Positions 1 through 11,526 of a stretch of DNA of 64,000 bases are shown here, in pieces. A model generated the notes under the pieces. That model saw only the letters and a list, made by a program, of their open reading frames with translations. It was not told the origin of the DNA and did not search any database. How positions within the stretch are numbered: position 1 is the stretch's first letter; every line of letters starts with the position of its first letter. The stretch covers positions 744,001-808,000 of the forward strand of contig ONZQ02000013.1 in assembly GCA_900312665.1 (NCBI GenBank), written 5' to 3'. The translations under genes were made by a program, and so were the position numbers. Source of the DNA: Cephalotrichum gorgonifer (Eukaryota > Ascomycota > Sordariomycetes > Microascales > Microascaceae).

Positions 1-1852
1 CCTGCGGCACCGCCGCCGCCGCCGCTGGCTCCAGGAGTCCCAGCACGAGCGGGCGTCGAGCCCCCACTTTTCGGCTTGGGGTTCATCCAATCGTATTTCT
101 TCTTGCCGAAAAGGCCGCCCGTCTTCCCGACGAACATGCTGCTGGTGAGGTTCTGACTTATGTGGTTAGTCGCCTCCGCCGCCTTTGCCATCGCAGTCTT
201 CCTCTGCTCCTTCTTGCTAGCGTCCTTCTTAGACGTGGTATCGCCAGACGCCGCCCCAGGAGTGCCCGGTGCGACAGAGCCGGCCCGCGATGGCGTAGCG
301 GAATCCTTGCCGCCGCCGTCCGTGCGGATGTTGCGCCTTCGTAGGCGGGACTCCTCCCAGTCACGCTCGGCTCTGGTAACGTCTCGTATGGTGGATATCG
401 TTTCGTTCTTCTCGATCTTGTGTAGCTTCACGGGGACACCATTGACAGGGTCGAGGTTCGCGGCTGATTGAGATCCTGGGAGTGATAAAATATGTAAGCA
501 AACGCACCAAAGAAGTAAGACATGAAGTGCGGGCACCAGCTCGTACTCTTTCTAGAATTGGCGTTGGGGTCGGTCGCCTCTCCAGAGGCAGCCGCCGCCG
601 CCGCCGCCGCCTCCTCCTCAACCGCTGCCATTCCTGGGAGAGGAGCTGCGGCCTCCACCCATTCTTCTGGCACCAATCCATGCGAGGACTCCTGCCGATT
701 CTTCGAAACCCTATACGCATCCTCTACCAAGGCCCGCATTCTTTGCTTGCATGCGATGGATAGGAGGGCGAGTTGATCCGCCAAATACGTCTCGTGCGGG
801 ATAAAAGACCCCGTCGTGGTGACTACGGTCGCGTCTGGTAGCGTCTTCGTCACAACCTCTAAGCGAGGTGCGGGTTGCTCGTCAGCCACGCGGAGTCGGC
901 CTGGGGCGTTTTGTGGGTTCTTGTGCTCGAGGTGGAGATCGAGGCCCTGCTCTTTGGCAAACTTCTCGAGCTTTCCATGGACAGCTGCGGCGGCGATGTA
1001 CGGCTCGTTGAGCTCTTGCGCTCGTGTGGCGGCAAGCCGTTTTGCGGCAGCATCCCACGCCTTCTGTGCCGCAATTGCCGCAAGTTCATTTTGGGACTGG
1101 GCCTCGAGCCGCCCCGAAGCTTGGTTCATCGGACCAGCTCCGTGAAAAGAGTCCTTCGAGCCGGGAGGGAACTGTGGAAAGCCATACGAGGCTTCATAGC
1201 CACTAAGCAGCATGTCGGCTGCAAGTTGTTCCTCGGCGCGTAGGTCGATGCCTGTCCCGGCCAACATGTCCGTGGGCTCATACTCGTATTCTTTGGCCGG
1301 TCGGTCGGGAGGTCGGGATGGGGGACCCATGCTGCCTGGTGTGCCCGGCGTCTCGGTCGCGGCAGCGGAAGGCTGTGGTGCGATAGGCGCCATCGTCGCG
1401 GTAGTATATGGAGACGAAGCTGTAGGTCCAGCAGGCGGAGAGACGTGCGGGGACTGCGCGTCGGAGAGATTCTGGGACGTGTGGCCATTCGTATACCCGT
1501 GTGGCTGATTAGAAGTAACGACGACGGGTGGTGTCGTCGACATTGTTCCAGGAGTCGCGTGCGCGTGCGTGGGGGTAGGGAGGGGAACGTTCGTAATTTG
1601 TGGCGAGGCTGCGGCACTCGTGGGTGTTTGTCCTGCAGATACGCCAGTCGCGCCCGGACTTTGCGCGTAAGAGGCGTAGGGCGACTGCGGCTGAGAAGGT
1701 GGTGCGGGAGAAAGTCTTGGGCGCTTATTGGGCGGCAACGCAAAGGCGGCCGAAGATGGCGTTGGGGAAGGTGACTGTTGGGAGGTATGGGCGGGAGAAA
1801 ACGTCGGTGCCGATGCGGTTGGCAGCGACGGATGCGATTGTGGTTGAGCCAT
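1..1852 (-). CDS. TAF4: TFIID subunit TAF4 (3' end outside window)
   Basis: Subunit of the general transcription factor TFIID, acting in the nucleus; TAF4 pairs with TAF12 through a histone-like fold. Exons as read: 1852-547 and 475 to the window edge, with a 71-bp intron (546-476). The ATG at 1852 opens a Pro/Ser/Thr/Gln-rich disordered half (about residues 1-185). The conserved TAF4 C-terminal domain follows, with blocks DMLAGTGIDLRAEEQ, a helical Ala-rich segment, FIPHETYLADQLALLSIACKQRM and, after the intron, a charged region containing TRAERDWEESRLRRR. A Glu/Ala run precedes the intron. Near the window edge the segment GLFGKKKYDWM matches the family's terminal motif, so only a Gly/Ala-rich tail is probably missing. 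It shares a promoter with YSH1. Assignment is by motif recognition; the joined frame reads through the intron without a stop. Confidence 0.88.
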
Positions 1853-2571
1853 TCTCGCTGATGTACAGGAGCCCTAGGGCTGCGGGTCGCGGACTGAACG
1901 GTGTAGGTACCAGGTCAGGGCAATAAAACTGCCGGTGAAAGACTCAAAAGGATAGAATGAACAGAGTCTAGCAGTTCGATGCCAGGCAGCGAAGCCTGGG
2001 AAACGGGGCGGTAGCGCCACCCATCCGGTAGCGGCGTCCTTGCAGGCGGTAATAACCAGTAGGGGCGATTCGGTACAAGTTTAAAGCGGTATTTTTTGAT
2101 GGCGTGGGGTTGACTGGGTCGCGAGAGTCGGCGTGGAGGTCGAGGCTGATGCCGATGGAGGGCAAGTCGCGCTCCTGAAGTCTGACGATGGGGAGCGATG
2201 AAGGAAGCTCCGCTGCGACAACGAATTGGCGTCGAATTTAAAGTCACGTGACGAAGCTCAATGAGCAGCTACCATTATTATTATGGAGAGCATAAGCGCA
2301 TGGAAGGCGCCGCCCTGTCGTAGTGCAATTCTCCGAGGTATTTCCACCCCGGCTACAACGCGATCTCGTTCGAGGGCGAGCTTTCCATGTCGAGCAGTAT
2401 CATGCCAAGCTCGAACCCGACTCATCTTTCTTGCCTAGATTCGCCCAATTCCTGTTCAGCTTGCGACTTCTCCGGACGCATATCTTTTACTCTGAACTAA
2501 TAGATCTGGATTAGTATCTTGCGTTCGAAGGTCCTCCGTAACTGGCACCGGTCGTGCCTCGATTGCCCACC
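1853..2571. promoter_or_regulatory. Divergent promoter region of TAF4 and YSH1
   Basis: About 720 bp separate the two start codons, and no credible coding frame lies between them. The perfect 10-bp palindrome GTCACGTGAC (2243-2252) carries the CACGTG core bound by bHLH factors such as Cbf1 or Pho4. A short TTA/TAT run follows at about 2274-2285. The bidirectional role is inferred from layout only. Confidence 0.5.
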
Positions 2572-5500
2572 ATGGCTACCAAACGCAAAGCTGCCGTGAT
2601 GGCGGCTACGGAACCCGAAGAACCCATCGACCCAGCTGACCAGCTCAAATTCCTGTGTCTCGGCGGGGGAAATGAGGTTGGCCGTTCGTGCCATGTCATC
2701 CAATACAAGGGCAAGACCGTGATGGTAAGACTCCCGCCCACCGCCTCCTTACACTGCCCTTTCCTTGCTAACTAACGTTCGTTATTTCCTAGCTCGATGC
2801 TGGACAGCATCCTGCCTATGACGGTTTAGCTGCTCTCCCGTTCTTCGACGACTTTGATCTCAGCACCGTCGATGTACTTCTCATCAGCCAGTAAGCGACC
2901 CCCACTCCCGTTTCACACGCGCACTCTTGGAATGCAGGGCAAGGCGGTAGGTAGCAGGACGGGAACGTACTCGGCGAGACGTCCCTGCAGACGGACAGCT
3001 TCCACATTGCTATCCACGTACCTCTCATGAGCTCAAGCAGACGACAGATCAAAGCACGCTCCTTGTACATCTTTTCCTGGCCATGATGCCGACAGCTGTA
3101 TCATGTCCTCTCCCCCCTCCCCGCATGTAGACAGACAATCAATAGACTCTTTTTTTTTTAGCCAGGACCTACTGCCTTGCCCCGCAGCCCTTCCCCGTTG
3201 TTTGAGTGATGGCATAACGCGTTTCGTTCTCCGATGTCCTGCCTGGTTATGGACGAGCGCCAGATCTAGCTAACGCCTATGCAGTTTCCACGTTGACCAT
3301 GCTGCATCTCTCCCCTACGTCCTGGCGAAGACGAATTTCCGTGGCCGTGTGTTCATGACCCATGCCACCAAGGCCATCTACAAGTGGCTCATCCAAGACA
3401 GCGTCCGAGTGGGCAACTCGTCGTCGAATCCAAATTCTCAGCCGGTATACTCGGAACAGGACCATCTGAGCACGTTTCCCATGATCGAGGCCATTGACTA
3501 CCACACCACCCACACTGTATCCTCCATCAGGATCACGCCGTTCCCCGCCGGCCACGTACTCGGAGCCGCCATGTTCCTTGTCGAGATCGCGGGTCTCAAT
3601 ATCTTCTTTACCGGTGACTACTCCCGCGAACAGGATCGCCATCTCGTGTCGGCCGAGGTCCCCCGCGGCATCAAGATCGACGTCCTCATCACCGAATCCA
3701 CATACGGAATATCATCGCACACGCCGCGGGAGGAGCGTGAGCAAGCGCTAATGAAATCCATCACCGGAATCCTCAACCGAGGTGGCAGGGTCCTCATGCC
3801 GGTGTTTGCCCTTGGGAGAGCGCAGGAGCTCCTGCTCATTCTTGACGAATACTGGGGCAAGCATTCCGAATACCAAAAGATCCCTATCTACTACGCCAGT
3901 AACCTCGCTCGTCGCTGCATGCAGGCATACCAGACTTACATCGGGTCTATGAATGATAATATCAAACGCCTATTCAGCGAGAGGATGGCCGAGGCGGCCG
4001 AGGCGGGCGACACAGTTGGGAAGGGCGGCCCGTGGGACTTCAAGTACATTCGGTCACTGAAGAGCCTCGACCGATTCGACGACGTCGGGGGGTGCGTCAT
4101 GCTTGCGAGTCCCGGCATGTTGCAGAACGGCGTAAGCAGAGAGCTACTAGAGCGGTGGGCGCCCAACGAAAAGAATGGGGTCATCATCACCGGTTACAGT
4201 GTGGAGGGCACGATGGCGAAGCAAATCATGCAGGAGCCAGACCAGATCCCCGTCGTGATGTCTAAGGCTGCGGCCGCCGCTAGAAGGGGGGGCAACGATG
4301 GCGGTGAGAAGGTCATGATTCCGAGGAGGTGTAGCGTTGAGGAGTACTCCTTCTCCGCGCACGTAGACGGCAACGAGAACCGCGAATTTATCGAAGAGAT
4401 TGCTGCACCCGTTGTGGTAAGTAGACGGCCACCCTTTATCAACAAACAGCCCGGCGTCCGCAGCGAAGCTAACAAAGGTGCAGATCCTCGTGCATGGCGA
4501 ACAGCACAACATGATGCGCCTTAAATCCAAACTCCTATCCCTCAACTCCCAGAAGACTGACAAGGTAAAGATCTACTCCCCTCGCAACTGCGAGGAACTC
4601 CTCATCCCCTTCAAGTCCGACAAGATGGCAAAGGTCGTCGGCAAGCTAGCCTCCGTCCAGCCCCCCTCCCGCATCCTCTCTGCAGACGACCCGGACTCCC
4701 GTCTCGTGACTGGTGTGCTTGTCCAGAACGACTTCAAGCTCTCCCTCATGGCGCCCGAGGATCTGCGTGAGTACGCAGGGCTTAACACCACGACCGTGAC
4801 TTGCAAGCAGAAGTTTACGCTGGGATATGCAGGCGTGGATCTTATTAAGTGGGCGCTGGAGGGGACCTACGGCGCGGTTGAGGAGCTGCCCGAGATGCAC
4901 AAGGGGAAGACCTCGGGTGCAGGCACGGGGGAGGAGAACGGAGTAGAGAACGGGGAGGATGCGTCGCCTGAGGATGCGGATGAGGAGATTCCGCAGCTAG
5001 TTGCGGCGTACCTCGTCATGGGGTGCATTACGGTGCGGTACCGGAGCAACCGCGAAGTAGAGATGGAATGGGAGGGCAACCTCCACAATGACAGCATCGC
5101 AGACTCCGTCATGGCAGTCCTCATGATGGTCGAAACTAGTCCCGCCGCTGTGAAGCGTGAGTCCCTTCATACTTTCCCAGACCTGGGGAGTCATCTTTGC
5201 CGCCTACAGCTAGTACTAACATTATGTGAAACAAGGCTCGGGCTCACATTCCCCCCATCACCACCACGTCCTTCCCGCACATAACCCGCAGGCAAACATT
5301 GACCCCGCCACCCGCCTCTCCCGCCTCCTCCTCTTCTTAGAAGCCCAGTTCGGCGCCGACAACGTCTCCCCCGTTGAGGACCCAAAACTCCCCCCCGTGC
5401 TCCAAGACACGACGGACGACCTCGATGCCGATGCTATGGACACTGACAAAGACGACCTCCGCCGTGCGGCTGAGCTGGACCGCCTCCACAAGAAGGGGAT

Positions 5501-5654
5501 CCCGGTTCCCGGGGTGGATGTGCGCTGCGACAAGATGTCTGCGAGGGTGTGGCTCGAGGATCTAGAGGTGGAGTGCCAGCACAAAGTCTTCGCGGATAGG
5601 GTTAGGGCGGTTGTCGAAAGGGCCTGTGAGACGGTCGCACCGCTCTGGGGGTAG
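2572..5654 (+). CDS. YSH1: Endoribonuclease YSH1 (CPSF-73 homologue)
   Basis: Zinc-dependent endonuclease that cuts pre-mRNA before polyadenylation, in the cleavage and polyadenylation factor complex. Exons: 2572-2724, 2793-2890, 3285-4416, 4484-5156, 5236-5654, giving 824 residues. The metallo-beta-lactamase signature HFHVDH (about residues 84-89) is rebuilt exactly across the second intron. Then come FTGDYSREQDRHL, the beta-CASP part with PVFALGRAQELL and ASPGMLQNGVSRELLERW, and EYSFSAHVDG. ILVHGEQHNMMRLKSKL opens exon 4 immediately after the third intron. The C-terminal third is the CPSF73/100 C-terminal domain with acidic linkers. The start ATG has a good context (CCACCATGG). Intron 2 is 394 bp, long for this window. 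All catalytic motifs are present, so the enzyme should be active. Confidence 0.96.
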
Positions 5655-6212
5655 GAGTGTTGGGATGGGATATCTAGTGGATATGAGAATGAGTGATAGC
5701 TTGAGATGACAATATAGCTAGAAAAGGTGCCGGAAGGAGTTGGAGGTTCTGAGGGGTTTTATATGTCCCTTGTTGAATACCTCATGTACCCCCGCAGACT
5801 GGAAGTCCTTACCGGAAACAAGTAGATACGAAAAAAAACACGAGATTAAGTGTGAAAGGCTTTTTTGTCCGTTCATATCACGAATTCTAGGATATATGGA
5901 TCGACTATAAACTCCGCTACCGACACCTTAAACAAGTAGAAAGCGGTGGAATCGTTCTTCGACTTAGAAGCGGTCGTAGGAGACCCAAAACACCACCAGC
6001 CCGCCCCGTTCCCGTCTTGTCCCCATTTTCTAGCCATCCTATATCAAACTCCACGGCCAAAGGAATGGTCCAAGATATATGAGTCCATTAAATCTTACCC
6101 TTGTTTACGACGAATCCCTCCAGAGCAGCTACCGAGTTTGATTAGCAAAAGTTGAATCACCAGCAGGCGGCGACCGCCCCTGCCTCAACATCGCTCAATC
6201 CAGCGCCTCCTT
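5655..6212. other. Convergent 3' spacer, YSH1 / ornithine carbamoyltransferase
   Basis: Holds the 3' untranslated and termination regions of two converging genes. It is more AT-rich than the flanking coding DNA and has several A runs (for example 5831-5838). I see no gene. Confidence 0.6.
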
Positions 6213-7408
6213 TCAAAAGGTAGGGTCAGACAATGTAAATGGGGCAGGCGTAAACTCACAAACAGCGGCCCATAGCCTATTTTCCGCCTCCGGGAACACA
6301 AGACTCCGGGCTCCGTAGAACACCTCGTCGTCAACCTCCTCCTGGTGCCTGGGCAGGCAATGCATGAACTTCCACCCCTCCTTCGCGCCGCCCCTCTTCG
6401 CCAGGTCGTTCGTGATCTGGAAGCCCCCGAACGCCTTCAGCCTCTTCTGGGTCTCGGTCTCCTGGCCCATAGAGATCCAGGTATCCGTGACCAGGATGTC
6501 CGCGTCCTTGACGGCCTCCTCGGGGACGGTCGTCTCGATGAGACGGCCCGGCGTGGGGGAACTCTCGGCCGCGGCGGCGATTAGCTTCCTCATGGGCTCC
6601 GGGATGGTGTAGCCCTCGGGCGAGGCCGCGGCGATGGTGGCGCCGCACTTGACGGCGGAGATGGCGAGGTCGAATAGGACGTTATTTGAGTCGCCGATCC
6701 AGGCGATCTTAAGACCCGCGAGTCCCAGGTCGGGGGACGAGGAGGGGAAGGCCTCGTGGATGGTGAGGAAATCGGCGATGGACTGGAGGGGGTGGAAGTC
6801 GTCGGAGAGGGCGTTGATGACGGGGACGGAAGAGTGGGCCGCCAGATTAGCGACGTCGGAGTGAGGGCCTACGCGAGCGACCATACAAGAGGTCATTGAG
6901 GAGATAACAACCGAAGTATCATACAGAGACTCATTTACCTGTCTCTCAGTTAGTTTTCAATCCGAGTATCCTTCACCTCCTCGAAGTGCTAGCAGGCCAC
7001 TGGCTCTAACCATAAAGAGGGCGTGAAGGTCATGAAAAGGTTGCTGGTACTAACGCCGAGCTGGATGTCGTCCTTGCCCAAAAACATGGAATTCCCCCCC
7101 ATCATCGAAACGGCCGCCTCAGTGGACACCCTTGTCCTGGTACTCCTCTTGCTAAACAACATGGCGACGGCCTGTCCCGCCAGCGTCTTCCTCAGCTCAG
7201 CGGCATGACTCGCGTCGGCGCCCTTGATGAGCGTCTTGTGCGATGCGGCGTTGCGCACGAGGGTGGTGAACTCGGCGGGCGTGAGGTCGGCTATCGTCAT
7301 GAGGTGGCGGGGAGTCGTCTGAGCGCGGGCTTGGGTATAAGAACGGGTCTGGGTCTTGAGGCCCGCGATAGCCCTTTGGGCGAGCTTGCTCGTTTGATGA
7401 TGATACAT
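6213..7408 (-). CDS. ARG3: Ornithine carbamoyltransferase, mitochondrial
   Basis: Makes citrulline from ornithine and carbamoyl phosphate in arginine synthesis; in filamentous fungi it acts in mitochondria (argB of Aspergillus, arg-12 of Neurospora). Exons: 7408-7055 and 6938-6213, separated by a 116-bp intron that rejoins QLG|VNESLYDTSVVISSM; 359 residues, the usual length. The N-terminus is basic, rich in Arg/Ser/Gln and free of acidic residues over about 35 positions, as expected for a transit peptide. Carbamoyl-phosphate motif SKRSTRTR lies at about residues 86-93, HPLQ in DDFHPLQ, the ornithine-side loop DTWISMGQE, and the catalytic HCLP in FMHCLPRHQEE. No residue that I would expect to be essential is missing. 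Confidence 0.96.
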
Positions 7409-8883
7409 TGTGGTGAGATTTTTTTTCTCCTTCAGTTTTTAGCTCCGGGCGGAATTGAAGCACGAGGATGGTTGGAAAGGGCGGGATTCTTATTTTATCC
7501 TTTTGGTTCACGGTCCCTTGTATGAGAATATGAGAGTCGACGGGCAATTTGGCACTCGTATCGGAATCAATGGCAGGAAGGCTTAGAGATGATGGGAGAC
7601 GGAAGGTGTGTAAGCTGAGTGATGAATCATTGACGTCCACTGAGAGCTAAAATTATGGCCGAATCAGCTCGCCCCAATTGTAATCACAATGGATGGAGCC
7701 AGGAACCCGCACTGTTATCCCAACAAGTCACACCGCTAAAACGTGGAGAAGATGCAAGGGTGTATGACTGGACACCACCCGCAACAGAGGATGCAGACTC
7801 ATTGGGGGAGTCACAGCGCATGCATTTAAGACTCTGTTGTATACTCATATTTGTGTACAAGACCTTTACACCTCCAGTATAGAGTCTCTGGTTGCCAAAA
7901 GGGTTATGTCCAGCCCCCCGCGCAATTGTCATGTCCGCAGGTGAGCTCGCATGGTTACTGGCCTTGATACGCGATACCACAAGCGATGCCACCCAAAGGC
8001 TTCATTTGAACGGATGCGGAAGGAAAATTGATCAGTTGCGACAGAGCACAACTCGTCATGTGGGATGATTCACTCGCATTGCGCCTTCCACGAGCAGCCA
8101 CGCGACAACGCGCATATGACTTGACGTCTGGCGGCCTGAAATACGTAAGGACAGGTACAACAACTCTGTTGTCCGAATATAAGATGTCGGACACTCAACG
8201 GGACTGGTAGCTTGTGAATGCAAGAAGCACCAATTCTTAAAAGCGCCTCCACGAAACAAATCATGGTTACTCTGTCCGGCTTTTCAACTCCACTCCCACG
8301 ACGGCGGAGACAGAAGCCTCCACCGCTCTGAAGTCGAGCCTTAAAATTTCTTCGACCGGAATGGTTCAAGTTGAGAAAGGAAAAAAGAAGAAATCGTCTG
8401 CGCGAGAAAGCTCTCCTTTTATGCTGTTCCATAGAATGTAGGCTCTTTTGTGGGTCTTTATCACGTGATAAATACTAGATCGCGGACTCCTTTCCGAGCC
8501 TCAACTCTGGTAACCACCACCCACCCAGTTGTCCTGAGGCGTTCAACAGGACGTGGTAACCAAAATTGCTTGGATACAGTGTTGGTCCTGCATGCAATTC
8601 TAAGCCGACCATTGTGCATTATGGTTACAGCATAATAGGCTACCATTAGAAAACGGCCCGTGCCAGGTTTAGTATCAAGTCTAGATGCGCAACCTGCCCG
8701 CCCCGATACTCAGCCCAAGGTGGGTGGGATACCTTTTTATCCATCACCGAAGACAAACGTGTATGCTGAATGAAGCACTGCATCTCTACATAGAATATAT
8801 TGGCACTAACAATACTGTTTAGCGAAACTATTGCCGTTTACCTCGCGTGCTAAGGACTACCGACCGGATTGGCAGAGGTTCGC
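7409..8883. other. Gene-free spacer upstream of ornithine carbamoyltransferase
   Basis: Contains the promoter of the minus-strand ornithine carbamoyltransferase gene and the 3' flank of the F-box gene. Open frames are short and show no family resemblance. The only distinct element is the 16-bp palindrome at 8457-8472, listed separately. Confidence 0.5.
8457..8472. promoter_or_regulatory. Perfect 16-bp palindrome around a CACGTG core
   Basis: TTTATCACGTGATAAA equals its own reverse complement over all 16 bases. The centre is the E-box CACGTG and the flanks contain GATA/TATC steps. It lies about 1.05 kb upstream of the ornithine carbamoyltransferase start and downstream of the F-box gene, so its target is unclear. 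A bHLH or bZIP site is inferred from the core only. Confidence 0.4.
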
Positions 8884-9906
8884 TCAGTTCAACCCGGGCT
8901 CTGAGTTGTACATGGTCCTGATGGTTCCGGGAGTGTAAGGTATCTCGGGCTGCTCCAAATGTGTGATGTGGTCCTTCCTCCAATCCTGGTGGTCTAAGGT
9001 ATTGTCTCTCATCCAGACACCTGTCTCCGCCTCTGTTCCAAAGTCTTGCCAAGATCGGACGGTCCACCGATCCCGGCTCAACTCGACTGTAAAGTCGGCT
9101 CGGCACCCACTGCACGAAGACTGCATTTTTGGACACTGGTATACTAGTTCTTCCAGCCCCTGGTCTTCCAGGCCCTGGCCAATCTCGCATCCAGGCCGAC
9201 TTTGCCACACATGATGTCTGACTTTGCCAGACACTCCCTGGTGTCTACAGAGATGATAATATAAGCCAACCCCCCTTAAATTTCGAAAGCTGATGCGGCC
9301 ACCTCGCCTGTGGGTGAGGGTCACCGTTATCGAGTAGAGGAATCTTCCTGCTACAATTTTTGGGGTGCCAATACAGGAGGAGGCTACCAGGCGTCCCGTG
9401 TATGAGTTGGAACGGGGAGCCATCAGCCGCTTCAAGTAGGCGTCATAGCCGTTTTTCGGGCCCAGGCGTGTATACTTCAACGCTAGCTGAACGTGGTTGT
9501 GGGTCAGGACGTAATTGCAGTCGTCGATATATCTACAGTCGCGTGCAAGCTCACAGTCGCGGCGTGTATAATCGGGGCGAAACGGGGTGTCCCAAGACTG
9601 GACTCTGTGGAGCTTGCAGCAAGGTAGGCAGGCAAGGTAATCCGGGAGGGCGTAGGCGAGTTCGGCGTAAAAGGCCATACGCTGGCAACGGGAGAAGTCA
9701 CGCAGTGTCCCGTGCCAGTCCTGATGTAGGAGTGAGCGAAGGGCCCTACACGTCTGAGATAGGATGACCATCGTGTGGAGAGGGAGCTCATTTGCGATGA
9801 GCCCAAGGACCTCAGGGGGAAGTCGGAGAAGAGCCGAATTCTGTTTCTTCCATATTCTGAGGCGACAATAAAATAGTGCCATCCGAACAAAAATTAAGGG
9901 AGACAT
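8884..9906 (-). CDS. F-box domain protein
   Basis: Single-exon frame of 340 residues. An F-box lies at about residues 25-65 (LLRLPPEVLGLIANELPL, then a TMVILSQTCRALRSLL helix), which suggests an SCF ubiquitin-ligase adaptor binding Skp1. The rest carries no recognised repeat but has Cys-rich patches: LPCCKLH, RRDCELARDC, and CPKMQSSCSGCRADF near the C-terminus. Such patches are common in the many lineage-specific F-box proteins of filamentous fungi. The first ATG (9906) is used; an internal ATG eight codons in is possible. It stands isolated between gene-poor stretches. The substrate cannot be inferred. Confidence 0.75.
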   Translation of the reverse strand: MSPLIFVRMALFYCRLRIWKKQNSALLRLPPEVLGLIANELPLHTMVILSQTCRALRSLLHQDWHGTLRDFSRCQRMAFYAELAYALPDYLACLPCCKLHRVQSWDTPFRPDYTRRDCELARDCRYIDDCNYVLTHNHVQLALKYTRLGPKNGYDAYLKRLMAPRSNSYTGRLVASSCIGTPKIVAGRFLYSITVTLTHRRGGRISFRNLRGVGLYYHLCRHQGVSGKVRHHVWQSRPGCEIGQGLEDQGLEELVYQCPKMQSSCSGCRADFTVELSRDRWTVRSWQDFGTEAETGVWMRDNTLDHQDWRKDHITHLEQPEIPYTPGTIRTMYNSEPGLN

Positions 9907-11210
9907 GGTCGCATGTCGGTAGGAATGGGCGTCATATAATAGCTGAAAATGGGCTAGGTGGCGAAGGGTATGATCGGCCTTGACGCGGATCTAGATGGTG
10001 TTGATCGAGCTTGGGAGATTGGGGAATGGAATCTTGGGGAGGTCGAGTCCGAACCACATGTATACTTATGTACGACGAGCCGGCACTAGAAGCTTTCCGA
10101 TCCGAAAGTAAAACGGGACATTAACCTTTAAAGTTGAGGAGAGAGCTGAGCCAAATGCCAAAAAAAAAAAAGATATAACCAGTTCCCCCATACATGAGAA
10201 AGGCAAGGAATCGAGCCGTTCATCCTTAGTGCACTATTCTTCTACCAGGAATCGAACGGTGAGTGGCCTTTTTGACACTTGGGAGCACCTCGCTCCCTCA
10301 TATGACTTCACGTAGTGACTGGGGCTGATCACTTGTCAGGGGAGGGATATCAGACAAAACATATGTTATATGTACAGTAGCAATTTGGCCGAAGGCTGAC
10401 AGTTTCAATTTTCAAATGATACTGCCAGAAGTTTTTAAACGCCGCTATGGAGCATGTGAGCATGAACCAGCAATCCTTCAGCTGGTCAATAGTCAGTGTG
10501 GGACCTGACCCTGCTACCTCCTACCATGGCCAGACTACAGTCGGGCAGATGGTTGCTTAACAGGTACACTCCCCACGGACAAGACCAGTAGCTGTGATTT
10601 GCCCGTTATTACCAAATACGGGACCCGGACGTCAAGTTCCGACGTGTGCCTCCTTGACGGAGGACCTAGGATCGCCACTCTCCCCTGGGATGTATGCGGC
10701 GAGTGTTATGGCATGTGGTAACTATGCTCATGCCCGCCCTGGCGGCTTAGGCGCCCATTATAGGAAGAGGCACCCAAGTCAAGGGGAAGAAACGCGGGGG
10801 GAAGTCATCATTGGGACGACTGCCCTTTCCAGATGATCTTTGGTAGCCGGTTGTCCTACGTCCGGTCATTCCTGGAAGTTCGAGGGTCCTGCCTCCCCAA
10901 CTTGAGGGCCATTGTGCTCCAAGTCGCCTACCTGCCGAAACTTTCAACAGTACACGAGACTACATGACGTTCCTTCCCCGCCTATTTTCACAAGCCCACG
11001 AATCCCCCCATGACTGCTCCATTCGCAGGGTTCACTGGGAGGCAGGAGTGCCCGGGTATCAGGCCGGCGTGGAAAGAGCACTGCACCCAGCCCCAGTGTC
11101 TAGGTCGCGCCTACCATCTTGGTCTACCTCCATGAGTCAACTCGAAATCGTATGAAATTCTTCTCAGCATGGAGATAGCTTGCCATCCTGAACACCAACC
11201 CATCTCCAAA
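9907..11210. other. Gene-free spacer with weak coding remnants
   Basis: No supportable gene. There is an A11 run near 10159 and several short frames. One, at 10594-10836 (+), contains a Cys/His stretch resembling half a zinc finger but lacks a start context and family match. Two TTCGATT-containing segments near 10210-10260 look like tRNA T-arms but do not fold into a tRNA. Confidence 0.4.
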
Positions 11211-11526
11211 ATGTCTGATTGTGGATGCACCACTCTGAACATCAACGCTTGGTCGATGCTCGCTGGTCGATGCTCGCCCTCTCAATTCTAACTTTGGTCA
11301 CGCCAATCGTTCCTACCTGGATTTTTTACAGACTGTTGAAGACATTTGCCGAAAACCAAAAAAAGGAGCTCAAAGCCCAAAGGGAAGCTCTCGAAGGCAT
11401 GAGATCCATTTATGCAACCCAATGCGGACTTGACCCTATGACCCTCGGTAAGAACCTTCAACGTTTCAGCAAGAAGGATTGGAAATAACACTGGGAATAT
11501 CTACAGAGCCCTCTCAACAACAGTAA
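11211..11526 (+). pseudogene. Short membrane-protein reading frame split by a 14-bp tandem duplication
   Basis: A frame from the ATG at 11211 (MSDCGCTTLNINAWSM) stops at 11289. The continuing frame encodes a hydrophobic segment (LALSILTLVTPIVPTWIFY), then a charged helix. The break coincides with a perfect tandem copy of TGGTCGATGCTCGC (11250-11263 and 11264-11277); 14 bp shifts the frame. A likely intron follows: donor GTAAGA just after CTCG (about 11450), acceptor CTACAG at 11501-11506, ending at TAA 11524-11526. Alternatively translation starts at the ATG at 11225, already in the downstream frame, and the gene is intact with a different N-terminus. No family is recognised. It could also be part of the leader of the next gene. 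Confidence 0.35.

Noticed and set aside
10205..10265. Two TTCGATT/CTCGATT segments resembling tRNA T-arms
   Set aside because: No matching acceptor or anticodon stems could be built around either one.
10594..10836. Frame with a Cys/His stretch ending GAHYRKRHPS, like half a C2H2 finger
   Set aside because: Only one possible half-finger, no start context, no continuation after the stop.
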